From contig JACQEZ010000014.1 of assembly GCA_016200325.1 (NCBI GenBank), forward strand, positions 62,001-126,000: 64,000 bases of DNA, written 5' to 3'. The first letter of the stretch is position 1. Each line of letters begins with the position of its first letter. Source of the stretch: Candidatus Manganitrophaceae bacterium. Its GTDB lineage: Bacteria > Nitrospirota > Nitrospiria > SBBL01 > Manganitrophaceae. Below, piece after piece: positions 10,315 to 19,266 of this stretch. The translations under genes and the position numbers were made by a program. The notes under the pieces are model-generated. The model was not told where the DNA came from and did not search any database. It was given only the letters and a program-made list of their open reading frames with translations.

Positions 10315-10479
10315 CCATTGAGGATGCCGTTGGGTAAGTAGGGTGGGGAACGCCGGATACGGTTTAGGTCTGTATCAGTTTAATAAGGCCATGCATCTTT
10401 CATTTCGTTTCTCGCCGCTCACCGCTTCGTAACGCCAACGCATTCTGAAAAAAATCTGCCGTCAACTGCCGGAGGGATC

Positions 10480-11979
10480 ATGAAACCGCGCCATCGGAAG
10501 ACGCTCTTCCTCGTCTCTGTCTTTTTATTTACTATTGTCGCGCCGGTGCTAATTCTCAGTGCAAGTGGTTACCGCTACGATTTTCAGGAGGGGACCTTGG
10601 TCCGAACCGGCACCCTTGTTTTAAAGACACAGCCGGCAGGGGCGAAGATCGTCATTGATCAACAGGAACAGAAGGAGACGACGCCGGCGAAAATCGGGGG
10701 TCTTCCCCCTGCGCATTATCGGGTCCGGGTGGAGGCGGATCAATTTCGGCCCTGGTCTAAAGAGATCGAGGTTCGGGGGAATAAGATTACCCTGGCGGAC
10801 CAGATCGTATTAATTCCAAAGCAGATCCCCGTGAGCTCTCTCTTCCCTGAAGAAGTGCGGACCTTTGCTGTGTCGCAGGACGGAAGGAAGCTGAGCTATG
10901 TTCGACGTGATGCAACAAAGGGCGATAGCCTCTGGCTCTTTGATCTCGATCAGAATGAAACACATCTGCTCTTTCCGCTCGGAGAAAAGAGCGACCCGAC
11001 GGCGGGCGAATCGGCTGATTCGCCAAATCGGGAAAGTTCAGCAAATTCAATCGACCGGCTTCTCTGGTTGATGGACGGCCAGGGAATCGCTTTTTCGGTG
11101 GCAACAAAAGAAACAAAGCAGTACTTCATTCTCCCGCTTGAAGGAGGGGTGCGGGAAGGGGAGCCGTATGCGTTCGTCCCGCCGGGGAAGGGAGAGGTCG
11201 ATCAGTGGAAGTGGACCCGAAGCGGATTGAGCTTTTTCTTTCTCCAAGGAGGGCTGCTCTATCGTGCCGCCTACGACATAAGATCGACGACGCAGGTCGT
11301 CCCGGATCAAATTCAGAGCTATGCCATATCGGGAGAGACGATCTATTTTACAACAGCGTCTTCCCCCGCGCTCTTCAAACAAGACCTTCCGACCGGAAAA
11401 CGGATAGAGATCGCCCTGCTGCCGACCGAATCGGATGACATTGACAATAAGGGCAATGAGAATCTGATTTTATCCGGTCGCGGAAAAATCGCACTGATCG
11501 ATCGTCATCGACAGCTCTGGCTAATCGAGGATACCGCCGCGGGCACGTATGCTCCAATCGCCGCTCATGTCCAGAGCGCCGTGTTCAATGAGGAAGGGGA
11601 TCGGCTTCTTTATCAATCCTACAATGCCGATGTCAATGCCGGGCTTTTTGTCTATTATCTCAAAGAGGGGAAGACGCATCCGGTACGAGAGGCCGGCTCC
11701 TTTGAACAGGTCCTTCAGAAAAAAGAGCCGATCCTCGGGCCAGTTTGGTACAGTGATCGGACGCATATTCTTTACGCCGCAAATGACACTGTTTATATGG
11801 CTGAGACCGGGGGAGAGGGCTTTCCGACCGCCGATCCGATCCTTCGACTCAAGGGGGAGGCGCCGAAATTCGTTTACCATGATTCTGATGACAAGCTCTA
11901 CTTTCTTTTTCGGAACCGTCTCTACCAAGCCGACCTCTCCTTCGGAAGGACGTCGTCGTTCCTTGGGGGCCGGCTCTAA
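10480..11979 (+). CDS. Membrane-anchored PEGA-domain protein with propeller-like C-terminus
   Basis: A 499-residue protein. A single N-terminal membrane segment (residues about 8-26) is followed by a PEGA domain (about 43-108: LVLKTQPAGAKIVIDQQEQK ... PPAHYRVRVEADQFRPWSKE). The remainder, from about 115, has WD40/TolB-like beta-strand repeats (VRTFAVSQDGRKLSYVRRD, VQSAVFNEEGDRLLYQS). PEGA domains are typical of S-layer and surface proteins. GGAGGG precedes the ATG. The stop codon shares its last base with the start of the glycosyltransferase gene, so the four genes from here to 14838 look like one operon. Confidence 0.8.
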   Translation: MKPRHRKTLFLVSVFLFTIVAPVLILSASGYRYDFQEGTLVRTGTLVLKTQPAGAKIVIDQQEQKETTPAKIGGLPPAHYRVRVEADQFRPWSKEIEVRGNKITLADQIVLIPKQIPVSSLFPEEVRTFAVSQDGRKLSYVRRDATKGDSLWLFDLDQNETHLLFPLGEKSDPTAGESADSPNRESSANSIDRLLWLMDGQGIAFSVATKETKQYFILPLEGGVREGEPYAFVPPGKGEVDQWKWTRSGLSFFFLQGGLLYRAAYDIRSTTQVVPDQIQSYAISGETIYFTTASSPALFKQDLPTGKRIEIALLPTESDDIDNKGNENLILSGRGKIALIDRHRQLWLIEDTAAGTYAPIAAHVQSAVFNEEGDRLLYQSYNADVNAGLFVYYLKEGKTHPVREAGSFEQVLQKKEPILGPVWYSDRTHILYAANDTVYMAETGGEGFPTADPILRLKGEAPKFVYHDSDDKLYFLFRNRLYQADLSFGRTSSFLGGRL

Positions 11980-13718
11980 TGGGCCTCTATCTTCCCTCTC
12001 CTCAAACCACCAGCCGAAGAGAACGGTACCTGCAGCGGGTCTTTGAGATCGTTCCCGGCCTGTTGCTTTGGACGACCTTTTCGGCGCTGCTCATCTTCTC
12101 TTTTGTCCGGCCGGTCTGGGTCGCCATCTTTATCATTGCCTATGATCTCTATTGGTTAATCCGCGTCACCTATTTTTCGATTTTTATGTTCCTTGCATAT
12201 CGTCGGGTCCGGATGGAGTGGGGGACCGATTGGCGCGCCCGGTGCGAGCGGGTGTCTAAAGATCTGGCCGTCTATCGCAGAGAAGCGGAGGCGGCGTTGG
12301 CGCAACAGGAAATAGCGCGGGCGCCCCGGCAGCGGCGCCAGAGCCTCCATGTTCATGTTGAAGAGCTCAGACAGCTCGAGGAGAAGCAGGTTCAGGTTTG
12401 GGATTGGAGGCGCATTTACCATGTCGTGATCTTCCCGACCTACCGAGAAGGAATCGAGATTCTCCGCGCGTCATTGAACGCGCTCCTTCAAGCCGACTAT
12501 CCGAGCGATCGGATGATCATCGTGATGGCATTCGAGGAGCGGGAGGGGATTCCGGCCTATCAGAAGGCAAAGGCGCTCCGTGCCGAGTTCGGCGCCTCCT
12601 TCAGCGCTTTTTTGACCACCTTTCACCCCGACGGTATTCCGGGTGAGGCCCGTGTCAAGGGGGCGAACCTGTCATGGGCCGGGCGGCAGGTCCGACGTTA
12701 TCTGGATGAAAATCAAATCGCTTATGAGGAAGTGGTCCTCTCGGCATTCGATGCCGATACCTGCGTCGACCGGCAGTACTTCGGCTGCCTGACCTACAAC
12801 TACATCATTCATCCCGACCGCACCCGCCGCAGTTATCAGCCGCTTCCGATGTATCACAATAACATCTGGGATGCTCCCTCTTTTGCGCGGGTGGTAGCAA
12901 ACAGCACCACCTTCTGGCATATGGTTCAGAGCATCCGACCCGACCTCTTGATTACCTTCTCAAGCCATGCGATGTCCTTTAAGGCGTTGGTAGAGGTCGG
13001 TTATTGGCCGGTTGATGTCATCTCGGATGATTCTGTGATTTTCTTCTCTTGTTATCTCTACTATGATGGGAATTATGAAACCGTGCCGCTTTATGTCCCG
13101 GTCTCCATGGATGCCAATTTGGCGGAGAGCTACTGGAAGACGCTGATTAATCAATATAAGCAGATGCGCCGGTGGGCCTGGGGGATCGAGAAATTTCCAT
13201 TGATGATGCGCGGCTTCCTGGCGGAGCGGCGCATCCCCCTGCGAAAAAAGATTAAACATGTCTTCCGGATTTTGGAGGGGAACTACAGCTGGGCGAGCGC
13301 TCCTTTTGTGATCCCGATTTTCGGGATGCTCCCCCTTTGGGTCGGCGGGAGACAATTTCAAGAAACGGTCCTCGCCTACAATTTTATCTCAATGACCCGG
13401 TCGATCCTCTCCGTCTCGCTCATCGGCGTCGTTCTGTCGGTCTTTCTCTGCCACGCCCTTCTTCCCCCGCGACCTCCCCGGTATGGCCAATGGCGGACCG
13501 CATCGATGACGCTGCAGTGGGCGCTCGTTCCTTTCTCCTACATTTTTCTCGTAGGACTGCCGGCGGTTGATGCGCAGACGAGAATGATGCTCGGGAAGTA
13601 TCTCACCTTTTGGGTGACCGACAAACGACGCAAGGAAGGGACGGCGGAAGCGCCGACCCCGGTGGCTGTCTTGCCGGCGACAGCGACGACGCCCGCTAAA
13701 AAAAGAGGGGCCGGATGA
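11979..13718 (+). CDS. Membrane glycosyltransferase, GT2 processive type
   Basis: A 579-residue protein with N-terminal membrane segments (about residues 20-70), a cytoplasmic GT2-like domain and several C-terminal membrane segments (about 425-530). The domain opens at YHVVIFPTYREGIEILRASL. The metal-binding DAD lies in SAFDADTC near residue 258, a further acidic pair lies in SDDSVIF, and QMRRW at 395-399 matches the Q-x-x-R-W motif of cellulose or hyaluronan synthase-like enzymes. It should polymerise or transfer a sugar at the inner membrane; the sugar is unknown. A coiled-coil, Gln/Glu/Arg-rich insert (about 95-140) precedes the catalytic domain. Confidence 0.82.
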   Translation: MGLYLPSPQTTSRRERYLQRVFEIVPGLLLWTTFSALLIFSFVRPVWVAIFIIAYDLYWLIRVTYFSIFMFLAYRRVRMEWGTDWRARCERVSKDLAVYRREAEAALAQQEIARAPRQRRQSLHVHVEELRQLEEKQVQVWDWRRIYHVVIFPTYREGIEILRASLNALLQADYPSDRMIIVMAFEEREGIPAYQKAKALRAEFGASFSAFLTTFHPDGIPGEARVKGANLSWAGRQVRRYLDENQIAYEEVVLSAFDADTCVDRQYFGCLTYNYIIHPDRTRRSYQPLPMYHNNIWDAPSFARVVANSTTFWHMVQSIRPDLLITFSSHAMSFKALVEVGYWPVDVISDDSVIFFSCYLYYDGNYETVPLYVPVSMDANLAESYWKTLINQYKQMRRWAWGIEKFPLMMRGFLAERRIPLRKKIKHVFRILEGNYSWASAPFVIPIFGMLPLWVGGRQFQETVLAYNFISMTRSILSVSLIGVVLSVFLCHALLPPRPPRYGQWRTASMTLQWALVPFSYIFLVGLPAVDAQTRMMLGKYLTFWVTDKRRKEGTAEAPTPVAVLPATATTPAKKRGAG

Positions 13719-14251
13719 GGCGGATTGTCTTCCCGCTCCTGGGGATTGTCTTTTTCTACGTTTTGTTCGAGAAGTATGGCCAGCCGCTTTGGGTGAGTCA
13801 TTGGCACCTCTACCTCTTTCTGGAAGCGATGACCCACCTCTGCCTCGCCTTCTTCGTGCTGCTCGTCCTGGAAGGGTTCTCCCCTTTTTTCTTCCTTCGT
13901 GTTTTTACGACGCTCATTCCAGATCTGGATCACGTGATCTGGGCGGAATATCGAAGTTTTTTCCATACGCCGGTCTTTGTTCTGGCGCCGCTGCTCTTCC
14001 GCCGATATGGAGAGCGAGAGGCGCGCCTCCTTTTTTTTATGTTCGCAACCCACTATTTCTTTGATACCCGCTCCCAGATGGCGTGGTGGATGAATTACGG
14101 GGTGTGGCTTCTTCCTCCCAAGGGGCTGCCTGTCTTGGTCCCCTGGCTTCCGTTGGTTCTCCTGATTTCGTTAGGCCTGCTGGCCGGCTTGCTCGGTCAT
14201 GCCGATCAGATCAAGGCTTACTTGGCGGGGGAACAGGCGTGGGTCTCCTGA
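13715..14251 (+). CDS. YdjM-like (DUF457-type) membrane protein
   Basis: A 178-residue polytopic protein with about four to five membrane segments. The central stretch TLIPDLDHVIWAEY...FFHTPVF carries the D-x-D-H and H-T-P pattern of the YdjM/DUF457 membrane-bound metal-dependent hydrolase group. The start overlaps the glycosyltransferase stop by 4 bases. The operon context suggests a role with the glycosyltransferase in envelope lipid or glycan metabolism; the exact reaction is unknown. Confidence 0.6.
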   Translation: MRRIVFPLLGIVFFYVLFEKYGQPLWVSHWHLYLFLEAMTHLCLAFFVLLVLEGFSPFFFLRVFTTLIPDLDHVIWAEYRSFFHTPVFVLAPLLFRRYGEREARLLFFMFATHYFFDTRSQMAWWMNYGVWLLPPKGLPVLVPWLPLVLLISLGLLAGLLGHADQIKAYLAGEQAWVS

Positions 14252-14838
14252 TTCGTTTGATCGGTTTTGTCCTGGTCTCTCTCGCCGGGCTCGGTCTTGC
14301 TCAAGACCTGCCGCAGCACGAGCCGCAGTCGGCCGATGTCTTTCCCCGCATCCCTTCACCCCGCTTTCTGCAATCGGGCGAGCGCCGGGTCGTCGACGTG
14401 GTGATTTCAAATCCCGGCGACGAAATGAACTTCTTCACCCTGAGCATTCAGAGAAAGCCGGAAGGCTGGATCGCTCGGATCGATCCCCGAAATGTCGATC
14501 TGGCGCCGCATGAGGAAGCCCCGATTCATGTGACGTTGATCCCGCGGCGGGGCCCGCCGACTTTCACGGAGCAGATGACGCAGTATGACCTGGTGGTCAA
14601 AGCAGAGGATAAAGAGGCGAAACCGTTTTATGGAACGCTCTCACTTTATCTTAAACCGGGATATGACGATTTGATGACCTTCTTTGGAACACCGGCGTTG
14701 ATCGGGATCGTCGCCGTCGGGTTCGGCGGCTGGCTTCGCCGCCGCAGGCATTTCCGGGTCGGTGGCCTCTTTGTCATGGGAGGGGGGATTTTGGCGGTGG
14801 TGGCGGTGACGGCGGTGCTGGGAATCCTGATATTGTAA
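14239..14838 (+). CDS. Secreted, C-terminally anchored beta-domain protein
   Basis: A 199-residue protein if started at GTG 14239 (VGLLIRLIGFVLVSLAGLGL), which begins directly with a signal peptide, cleaved near AQDLP. A longer in-frame reading from 14083 would add 52 residues lying wholly inside the preceding gene and is unlikely. After the signal peptide, residues about 30-140 form an Ig-like beta domain (RRVVDVVISNPGDEMNFFTL, similar in style to NPCBM-associated or alpha-galactosidase-like beta domains). Two hydrophobic C-terminal segments flank the basic stretch LRRRRHFR. It overlaps the previous gene by 13 bases. Confidence 0.7.
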   Translation: MGLLIRLIGFVLVSLAGLGLAQDLPQHEPQSADVFPRIPSPRFLQSGERRVVDVVISNPGDEMNFFTLSIQRKPEGWIARIDPRNVDLAPHEEAPIHVTLIPRRGPPTFTEQMTQYDLVVKAEDKEAKPFYGTLSLYLKPGYDDLMTFFGTPALIGIVAVGFGGWLRRRRHFRVGGLFVMGGGILAVVAVTAVLGILIL

Positions 14839-14841
14839 GGG

Positions 14842-16026
14842 TCAGTTCTTCATCTGATCGCGCAGGGTTTGGATCCGCTGGTCGACGATATGGATCTGCT
14901 GCGAGGCCCCCCCCTTTTGGAAGAGCTCCTTTGATTTCTCAAGGTGGCGGATCGCCTCGGCCAGGTTGCCGAAACCCTGGTGGATGGTTCCGATCGTTCC
15001 TTCGATGTTTGCCATCCCGACGGCGTCCTCCATCCCTTCCCGGATCTTCAATGCCTTTTCCGCCGCAGCGATTGCCTTCTCCGATTCTCCTTGATCTTGA
15101 TAAATCAGCGCCAGGTTGATGAAGGCATTCGCCTGCGCCGAGAGGTCGTTCCCGGCTTGGACGATGGCAAGCGCATCAGATTGATAGGCGAGGGCTCTTT
15201 TGAAGTCCTTTTGATCTTTGTAGATAAAGCTGAGGCTGGTCAGGGAGATCGCTTCGCCGAGTGGATTTCTCTGCTCACGGTAGAGTTTCAACGCCCTTTG
15301 TTGATAATCCAAGGCGGTGTCATAGGAGTGATCGAGATAATAGAGATTGCCGATGGAGGCAAGCTCGCGGGCCATCAGCGGCCGGTCTGGGATCGACTCG
15401 GCGAGCTTTAAGGCCTCGGTGTGGGCCTCCGATCCCTTCGCACTGTCCCCTTTCTGATAATAGAGGGTTCCCAAGATCGAAAGATCGGCCGCTTCGGCCC
15501 GCCGGTTGCCGCTCTGCCGGTCGAGCGCCAGCGCCCGCTCGGTCCAAGCGGCGCCTTCCTTCCAGGCGCCTCTCATCGAGTAGAGAAGACCGAAGTTCGC
15601 CATGGCGGCGGCCTGTTCCTGCGGAAGCGCGGATTGACGATACGCCTGCTGATAGGCGGCCACCGCTTCCTCTTGTTTGCCGAGGAACACCAGTGCGTTG
15701 CCGTGGAGGAGGTGAATCGCGGCACTCTTCTGCGAATCGGAGAGGCCGGTGATCTGATCGGAGAGGGGTTGGAATTGATTTTCGTCGTAGAGCGTCAACA
15801 AAGAGGGAAGCGGAGAGGCGCGATCATCCGTCCGCCGTTCAGAGAGCCGGAGTTGTCCCTTTAGCTCATTAATCCGTGCCTGCTTCAGCGCGTCGGGGCC
15901 GGTTTCTTTTGACTCGCTTTGGCGGGCGGCCGGGGCGCCTGCCCATTGGGTGATTCCCCAAACAAAAAGGGCGGCCAGAAGAAGGAATAAAATTGGTTTC
16001 TTATAAAATCGAGTCATCATTCGCAA
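14842..16026 (-). CDS. Exported TPR-repeat protein
   Basis: A 394-residue protein with an N-terminal membrane or signal segment (KPILFLLLAALFVWGITQWA). At least six tetratricopeptide repeats run from about residue 100 to 385, for example AMANFGLLYSMRGAWKEGAA, ADLSILGTLYYQKGDSAKGS and AFINLALIYQDQGESEKAIA. It probably scaffolds protein contacts in the periplasm or at the membrane. It converges tightly on the plus-strand operon, with only 3 bases between the two stop codons. An in-frame Met three codons in is an alternative start. Confidence 0.85.
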   Translation of the reverse strand: MRMMTRFYKKPILFLLLAALFVWGITQWAGAPAARQSESKETGPDALKQARINELKGQLRLSERRTDDRASPLPSLLTLYDENQFQPLSDQITGLSDSQKSAAIHLLHGNALVFLGKQEEAVAAYQQAYRQSALPQEQAAAMANFGLLYSMRGAWKEGAAWTERALALDRQSGNRRAEAADLSILGTLYYQKGDSAKGSEAHTEALKLAESIPDRPLMARELASIGNLYYLDHSYDTALDYQQRALKLYREQRNPLGEAISLTSLSFIYKDQKDFKRALAYQSDALAIVQAGNDLSAQANAFINLALIYQDQGESEKAIAAAEKALKIREGMEDAVGMANIEGTIGTIHQGFGNLAEAIRHLEKSKELFQKGGASQQIHIVDQRIQTLRDQMKN

Positions 16027-16242
16027 AGCCGGGAGCTATCCTAGCACAAGCCGGGGTGTTTTTCCATCGATTCAGACGGTGTTGAAAAGGAAAAGGATCG
16101 AACGCTTGCTTTAAATTTTGAGGAGACAAGAGGGCAAAAGCAGGGGATTCGCAGATCATTTACTCGCAGATTATTTAGTAGAGAAGCGGAACGTTTGAGA
16201 TGGGTCGATCGGATGGATGTTGTTGCCGATGGCTCGATTCAG

Positions 16243-16524
16243 TTATGAGACCTTGTAGTAGACCCAGGGTTCACGTTCGGCGAGGTATCGATCTTCTCTG
16301 AAGTTCACCCGCGTCCTTAACTCCGTGAATCCTTTTTTTTGAAGTTTCAAAGCGACGTCGCTTAAGACCTCCTCGACCGTTGGATATTCGCTGCTCTGGA
16401 CGAGGAACCCTTCATAGCCGAAGTGACCGGTATAGCCGTTCTCGCCGACATCGATACGAACGTTGCGGCTGAACATCCGTCCGGTTGGATCGAACCCTTC
16501 AATGTGATGAATCTCAAAAACCAT
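16243..16524 (-). CDS. Small hypothetical protein
   Basis: A 93-residue protein starting MVFEIHHIEGFDPTGRMFSR. The frame extends 33 codons further upstream, but the ATG at 16524 (or the GTG one codon before it) is preceded by GGGAGAG and gives the compact protein. It has no recognised domain. The text VEEVLSDVALKLQKKGFTEL suggests an alpha/beta fold with an amphipathic helix. No signal peptide is present. Function unknown. Confidence 0.6.
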   Translation of the reverse strand: MVFEIHHIEGFDPTGRMFSRNVRIDVGENGYTGHFGYEGFLVQSSEYPTVEEVLSDVALKLQKKGFTELRTRVNFREDRYLAEREPWVYYKVS

Positions 16525-16760
16525 CACCAAAATTCTCTCCCAATGAGGCGAAGCGATTATAGCGAATTCAATTTTGATGTCAAGCGATTTTTGCGAATGG
16601 GACAGAAGAAAAATACCATTCACTTCCTATGCCGCGACCTGCCTTCATTTTGGGCAATGTGCTCTCTCGCCAAGAGGGACCGGCCTTTTATTATGATCGA
16701 GGGGTGCTTATCCACAATCTTTCCACGATCGATGTTGAAAACTCCTGAATTGACCCCGAA

Positions 16761-16789
16761 TTGACATTGACGGGTGACCCTTCTATAAT
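16761..16789 (+). promoter_or_regulatory. Perfect-consensus sigma70 promoter
   Basis: TTGACA (16761-16766), exactly 17 bases, TATAAT (16784-16789). The transcript should start near 16796, right at a hairpin of 9 bp with one bulge (16799-16822) that could protect the 5' end. It drives the radical SAM gene and probably aroE. Confidence 0.85.
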
Positions 16790-16846
16790 CTCCTTCTCGC
16801 CGAAGAACAATTTTCTTCCGGCTGGCAATAGATTAAATGGGAGATC

Positions 16847-18202
16847 ATGGAACAAAAAGGGGTTCGTCTTTCTAAAGGGTCGGGGCTGGTCGTCGAGACG
16901 GTGAGTTCCGGAAGTATCGCGGAAGAACTTGGGATTGAAGCGGGCGACAGGCTCCTCACCGTAAACGGAAAAGAGATGAAGGATGTGCTCGATTACCGTT
17001 TCGTGGAGGGAGAAGAAGCGCTTCTTCTGGAGCTGGCAAAGCCGGATGGCGAAGTCTGGGAGGTGGAGATCGAAAAAGAGCTCGATGAGGGTCTCGGGAT
17101 CGACTTCCCGGAGATGAAGATCCGCTCCTGCCCGAACAAATGCTTTTTTTGCTTTGTCGATCAGATGCCGGAAGGGCAGCGAGAGAGTCTCTACATTCGC
17201 GACGAGGATTACCGCTTCTCCTTTCTTTTCGGAAACTATATCACCCTGACGAATCTGACCCGCAAAGATAAAGAGCGAATTTTTGAGCAGAAGATGAGCC
17301 CCCTCTATATCTCGGTGCACACTACCGACCTCGCGCTTCGGCGCAAGATGCTCGTGAATCCAAAGGCACGCGATGTCATGGCCGAAATTCGGGAGATGGC
17401 CGAGCATGGGATCATCCTTCACACCCAGATCGTCCTCTGCCCTGACATGAATGACGGCGACTACCTCAGCAAAAGCGTCGAAGACTTGGCATCGTTCTAT
17501 CCTTCCGTCAAATCTTTGGCGGTCGTTCCCGTTGGACTGACCCGCCATCGAAAAGGCCTGGATGAGATCAAAGAGGTCAGCGTGGAATATGCGTGCGAGA
17601 TGATCGAGTGGATCAAACCGTGGCAAGAGCGATTTCGTAAAGAGATCGGCTATCCATTCGTCTTCCTGGCCGATGAGTGGTATACGAAAGCACAGATTCC
17701 TTTTCCGTCAATGGAGACGTATGCGGATCTGCCTCAACAGGGAAACGGCGTTGGGATCGTTCCTCTTTTTCTGCGCGAGTTCGATGCCATGCATCCGTTT
17801 TTACCCAACAAGGTCTCCGAGCCGGTCCAGATTTTTCTGGCAACCGGAATCTCCTTCTCTCCTTATCTGGAGTCGTGCGTTCGAAAGGTTCAGATTCGGG
17901 GGGCGGCACTGGAAGTGGTCCGGGTGACCAACGATTTCTTCGGCGATTCGGTGACCGTCGCCGGCCTGATGTCGGGCCGAGATATAATCAAAACGGTTCA
18001 ACGCTGCCGACGCGACAAATCGGCCTCCCCTTTTCTCCTTCTCCCGTCGGTCGCGCTCAATGAAGAGAGAGCCCTCTTTCTCGATGGGATGACCCCTGCG
18101 GAGGTTGAAAAAGAGTTGAACCTGACGGTGGAGGTCGTCTCGGCCGATGCCGAGGGACTGATGGGATTTCTCCAGAACATTCCGGTCGCCCAGCGCCGGT
18201 AA
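16847..18202 (+). CDS. PDZ-radical SAM protein with DUF512 domain
   Basis: A 451-residue protein of the conserved bacterial PDZ/radical SAM/DUF512 family. An N-terminal PDZ-like domain (about residues 12-75: VVETVSSGSIAEELGIEAGD) is followed by the 4Fe-4S cluster motif C95-x3-C99-x2-C102 (SCPNKCFFCF). The DUF512 region makes up the C-terminal half (ATGISFSPYLESCVRK). The reaction of the family is not established to my knowledge; it is expected to use S-adenosylmethionine. It is the first gene after a consensus promoter and lies 31 bases before aroE. Confidence 0.9.
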   Translation: MEQKGVRLSKGSGLVVETVSSGSIAEELGIEAGDRLLTVNGKEMKDVLDYRFVEGEEALLLELAKPDGEVWEVEIEKELDEGLGIDFPEMKIRSCPNKCFFCFVDQMPEGQRESLYIRDEDYRFSFLFGNYITLTNLTRKDKERIFEQKMSPLYISVHTTDLALRRKMLVNPKARDVMAEIREMAEHGIILHTQIVLCPDMNDGDYLSKSVEDLASFYPSVKSLAVVPVGLTRHRKGLDEIKEVSVEYACEMIEWIKPWQERFRKEIGYPFVFLADEWYTKAQIPFPSMETYADLPQQGNGVGIVPLFLREFDAMHPFLPNKVSEPVQIFLATGISFSPYLESCVRKVQIRGAALEVVRVTNDFFGDSVTVAGLMSGRDIIKTVQRCRRDKSASPFLLLPSVALNEERALFLDGMTPAEVEKELNLTVEVVSADAEGLMGFLQNIPVAQRR

Positions 18203-18233
18203 GACCAAGGCATCCATCCAGAGACACAGTCCA

Positions 18234-19109
18234 TTGAAATCGATCACCGGTCAGACCCAAATCTTTGGGATTTTCGGCGACCCGATCCTCCACACCCTCT
18301 CCCCGGTGATGCACAATGCCGCCTTCGCGGCGCTTGACCTTCCTTACTCCTATCTTCCCTTCGAGGTCCATCCGGAAGGCCTGGAGCGCGCAGTCAAGGC
18401 GATCCTTCCCCTCGGCCTCCGTGGACTCAATGTAACGATTCCACATAAAGAGACGGTCATTCCATTTCTCGACAGCCTCGACGAAGAGGCGGGGAGAATC
18501 GGAGCGGTCAATACGATCGAGGTTGTTTCCAGGCGCCTCATCGGCCGCAACACCGACGGCCGCGGCTTTCTGCAATCGCTGCGGGAGGCCGATGTCGATC
18601 CCAAAGGGCTCCGGGTCATTCTCCTCGGAGCCGGAGGGGCAGCGAAAGCGGTTGCGTCGGCATTGGCGATGGCATCGATTTCCGAAATGATCATTGTGGC
18701 TCGCTCGGCGAGGCGGGCAACGGAATTGTCCCATCGGCTCACCGCAATTGCATCCCATCTGAAGATAACCGTTCAACCGGCCGATTTTAAACCGGACAAA
18801 CGGTTTGATTCCAAAACGCCGACGTTGGTAATCAACTCGACCCCCCTCGGGATGAAGCCGTCCGATCCGCTTCCATTTCCTGCCTCGCTGATTCGTCCTG
18901 AGTGGATCGTTGCCGATCTCATTTATCGTCCTCATCATACCTCATTGCTTGCGGAGGCAAAACAGATCGGTGCGCGTGTCGTTCCAGGCCTGGGAATGCT
19001 GTTACATCAGGGAGCGCTTTCCTTCGAAATATGGACGAAGCAATCTCCCCCCATTTTGGTCATGAGGAAGGCCCTTCAAGAGGCGCTCTCCGAAATAATC
19101 CTTCGCTGA
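18234..19109 (+). CDS. aroE: Shikimate dehydrogenase
   Basis: Reduces 3-dehydroshikimate to shikimate with NADPH in aromatic amino acid synthesis. The 291-residue protein has the substrate-binding motif SPVMHNAAF, the catalytic Lys in NVTIPHKE, the catalytic Asp in NTDGRGFLQSL and the Rossmann glycine loop LLGAGGAAKAV. The start appears to be TTG (LKSITGQTQIFGIFGDPI), with only a weak purine-rich site upstream. Length is normal for the family. A terminator follows. Confidence 0.93.
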   Translation: MKSITGQTQIFGIFGDPILHTLSPVMHNAAFAALDLPYSYLPFEVHPEGLERAVKAILPLGLRGLNVTIPHKETVIPFLDSLDEEAGRIGAVNTIEVVSRRLIGRNTDGRGFLQSLREADVDPKGLRVILLGAGGAAKAVASALAMASISEMIIVARSARRATELSHRLTAIASHLKITVQPADFKPDKRFDSKTPTLVINSTPLGMKPSDPLPFPASLIRPEWIVADLIYRPHHTSLLAEAKQIGARVVPGLGMLLHQGALSFEIWTKQSPPILVMRKALQEALSEIILR

Positions 19110-19130
19110 TTTTTGCTGAAAAAACAGGCA

Positions 19131-19155
19131 AAACGCCGCTCGGTGGCATTTTTTG
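19131..19155 (+). terminator. Intrinsic terminator after aroE
   Basis: A 5-bp stem GCCGC (19135-19139)/GTGGC (19143-19147), with one G-T pair, is followed by ATTTTTTG and preceded by an A-rich tract. It separates the aroE unit from the pilus operon. Confidence 0.6.
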
Positions 19156-19172
19156 TCGGCTTTCCCGATTCA

Positions 19173-19201
19173 TTGACAGAAATTGTAACTTGGGATAGAC
19201 T
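19173..19201 (+). promoter_or_regulatory. Sigma70-type promoter of the pilB operon
   Basis: TTGACA (19173-19178), 17 bases, TAGACT (19196-19201), about 65 bases before the pilB ATG. The expected start of transcription is near 19208. Confidence 0.7.
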
Positions 19202-19266
19202 TTCCTCAGCGTTTTTAAGCGTTATCATACCAAATAAGGATGATTTGTCTCAGCTTGTAAGTACGA

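Noticed and set aside
14083-14238. Longer N-terminus for the secreted beta-domain protein
   Set aside because: The extra 52 residues overlap the YdjM-like gene in another frame, and the GTG at 14239 starts directly with a signal peptide.
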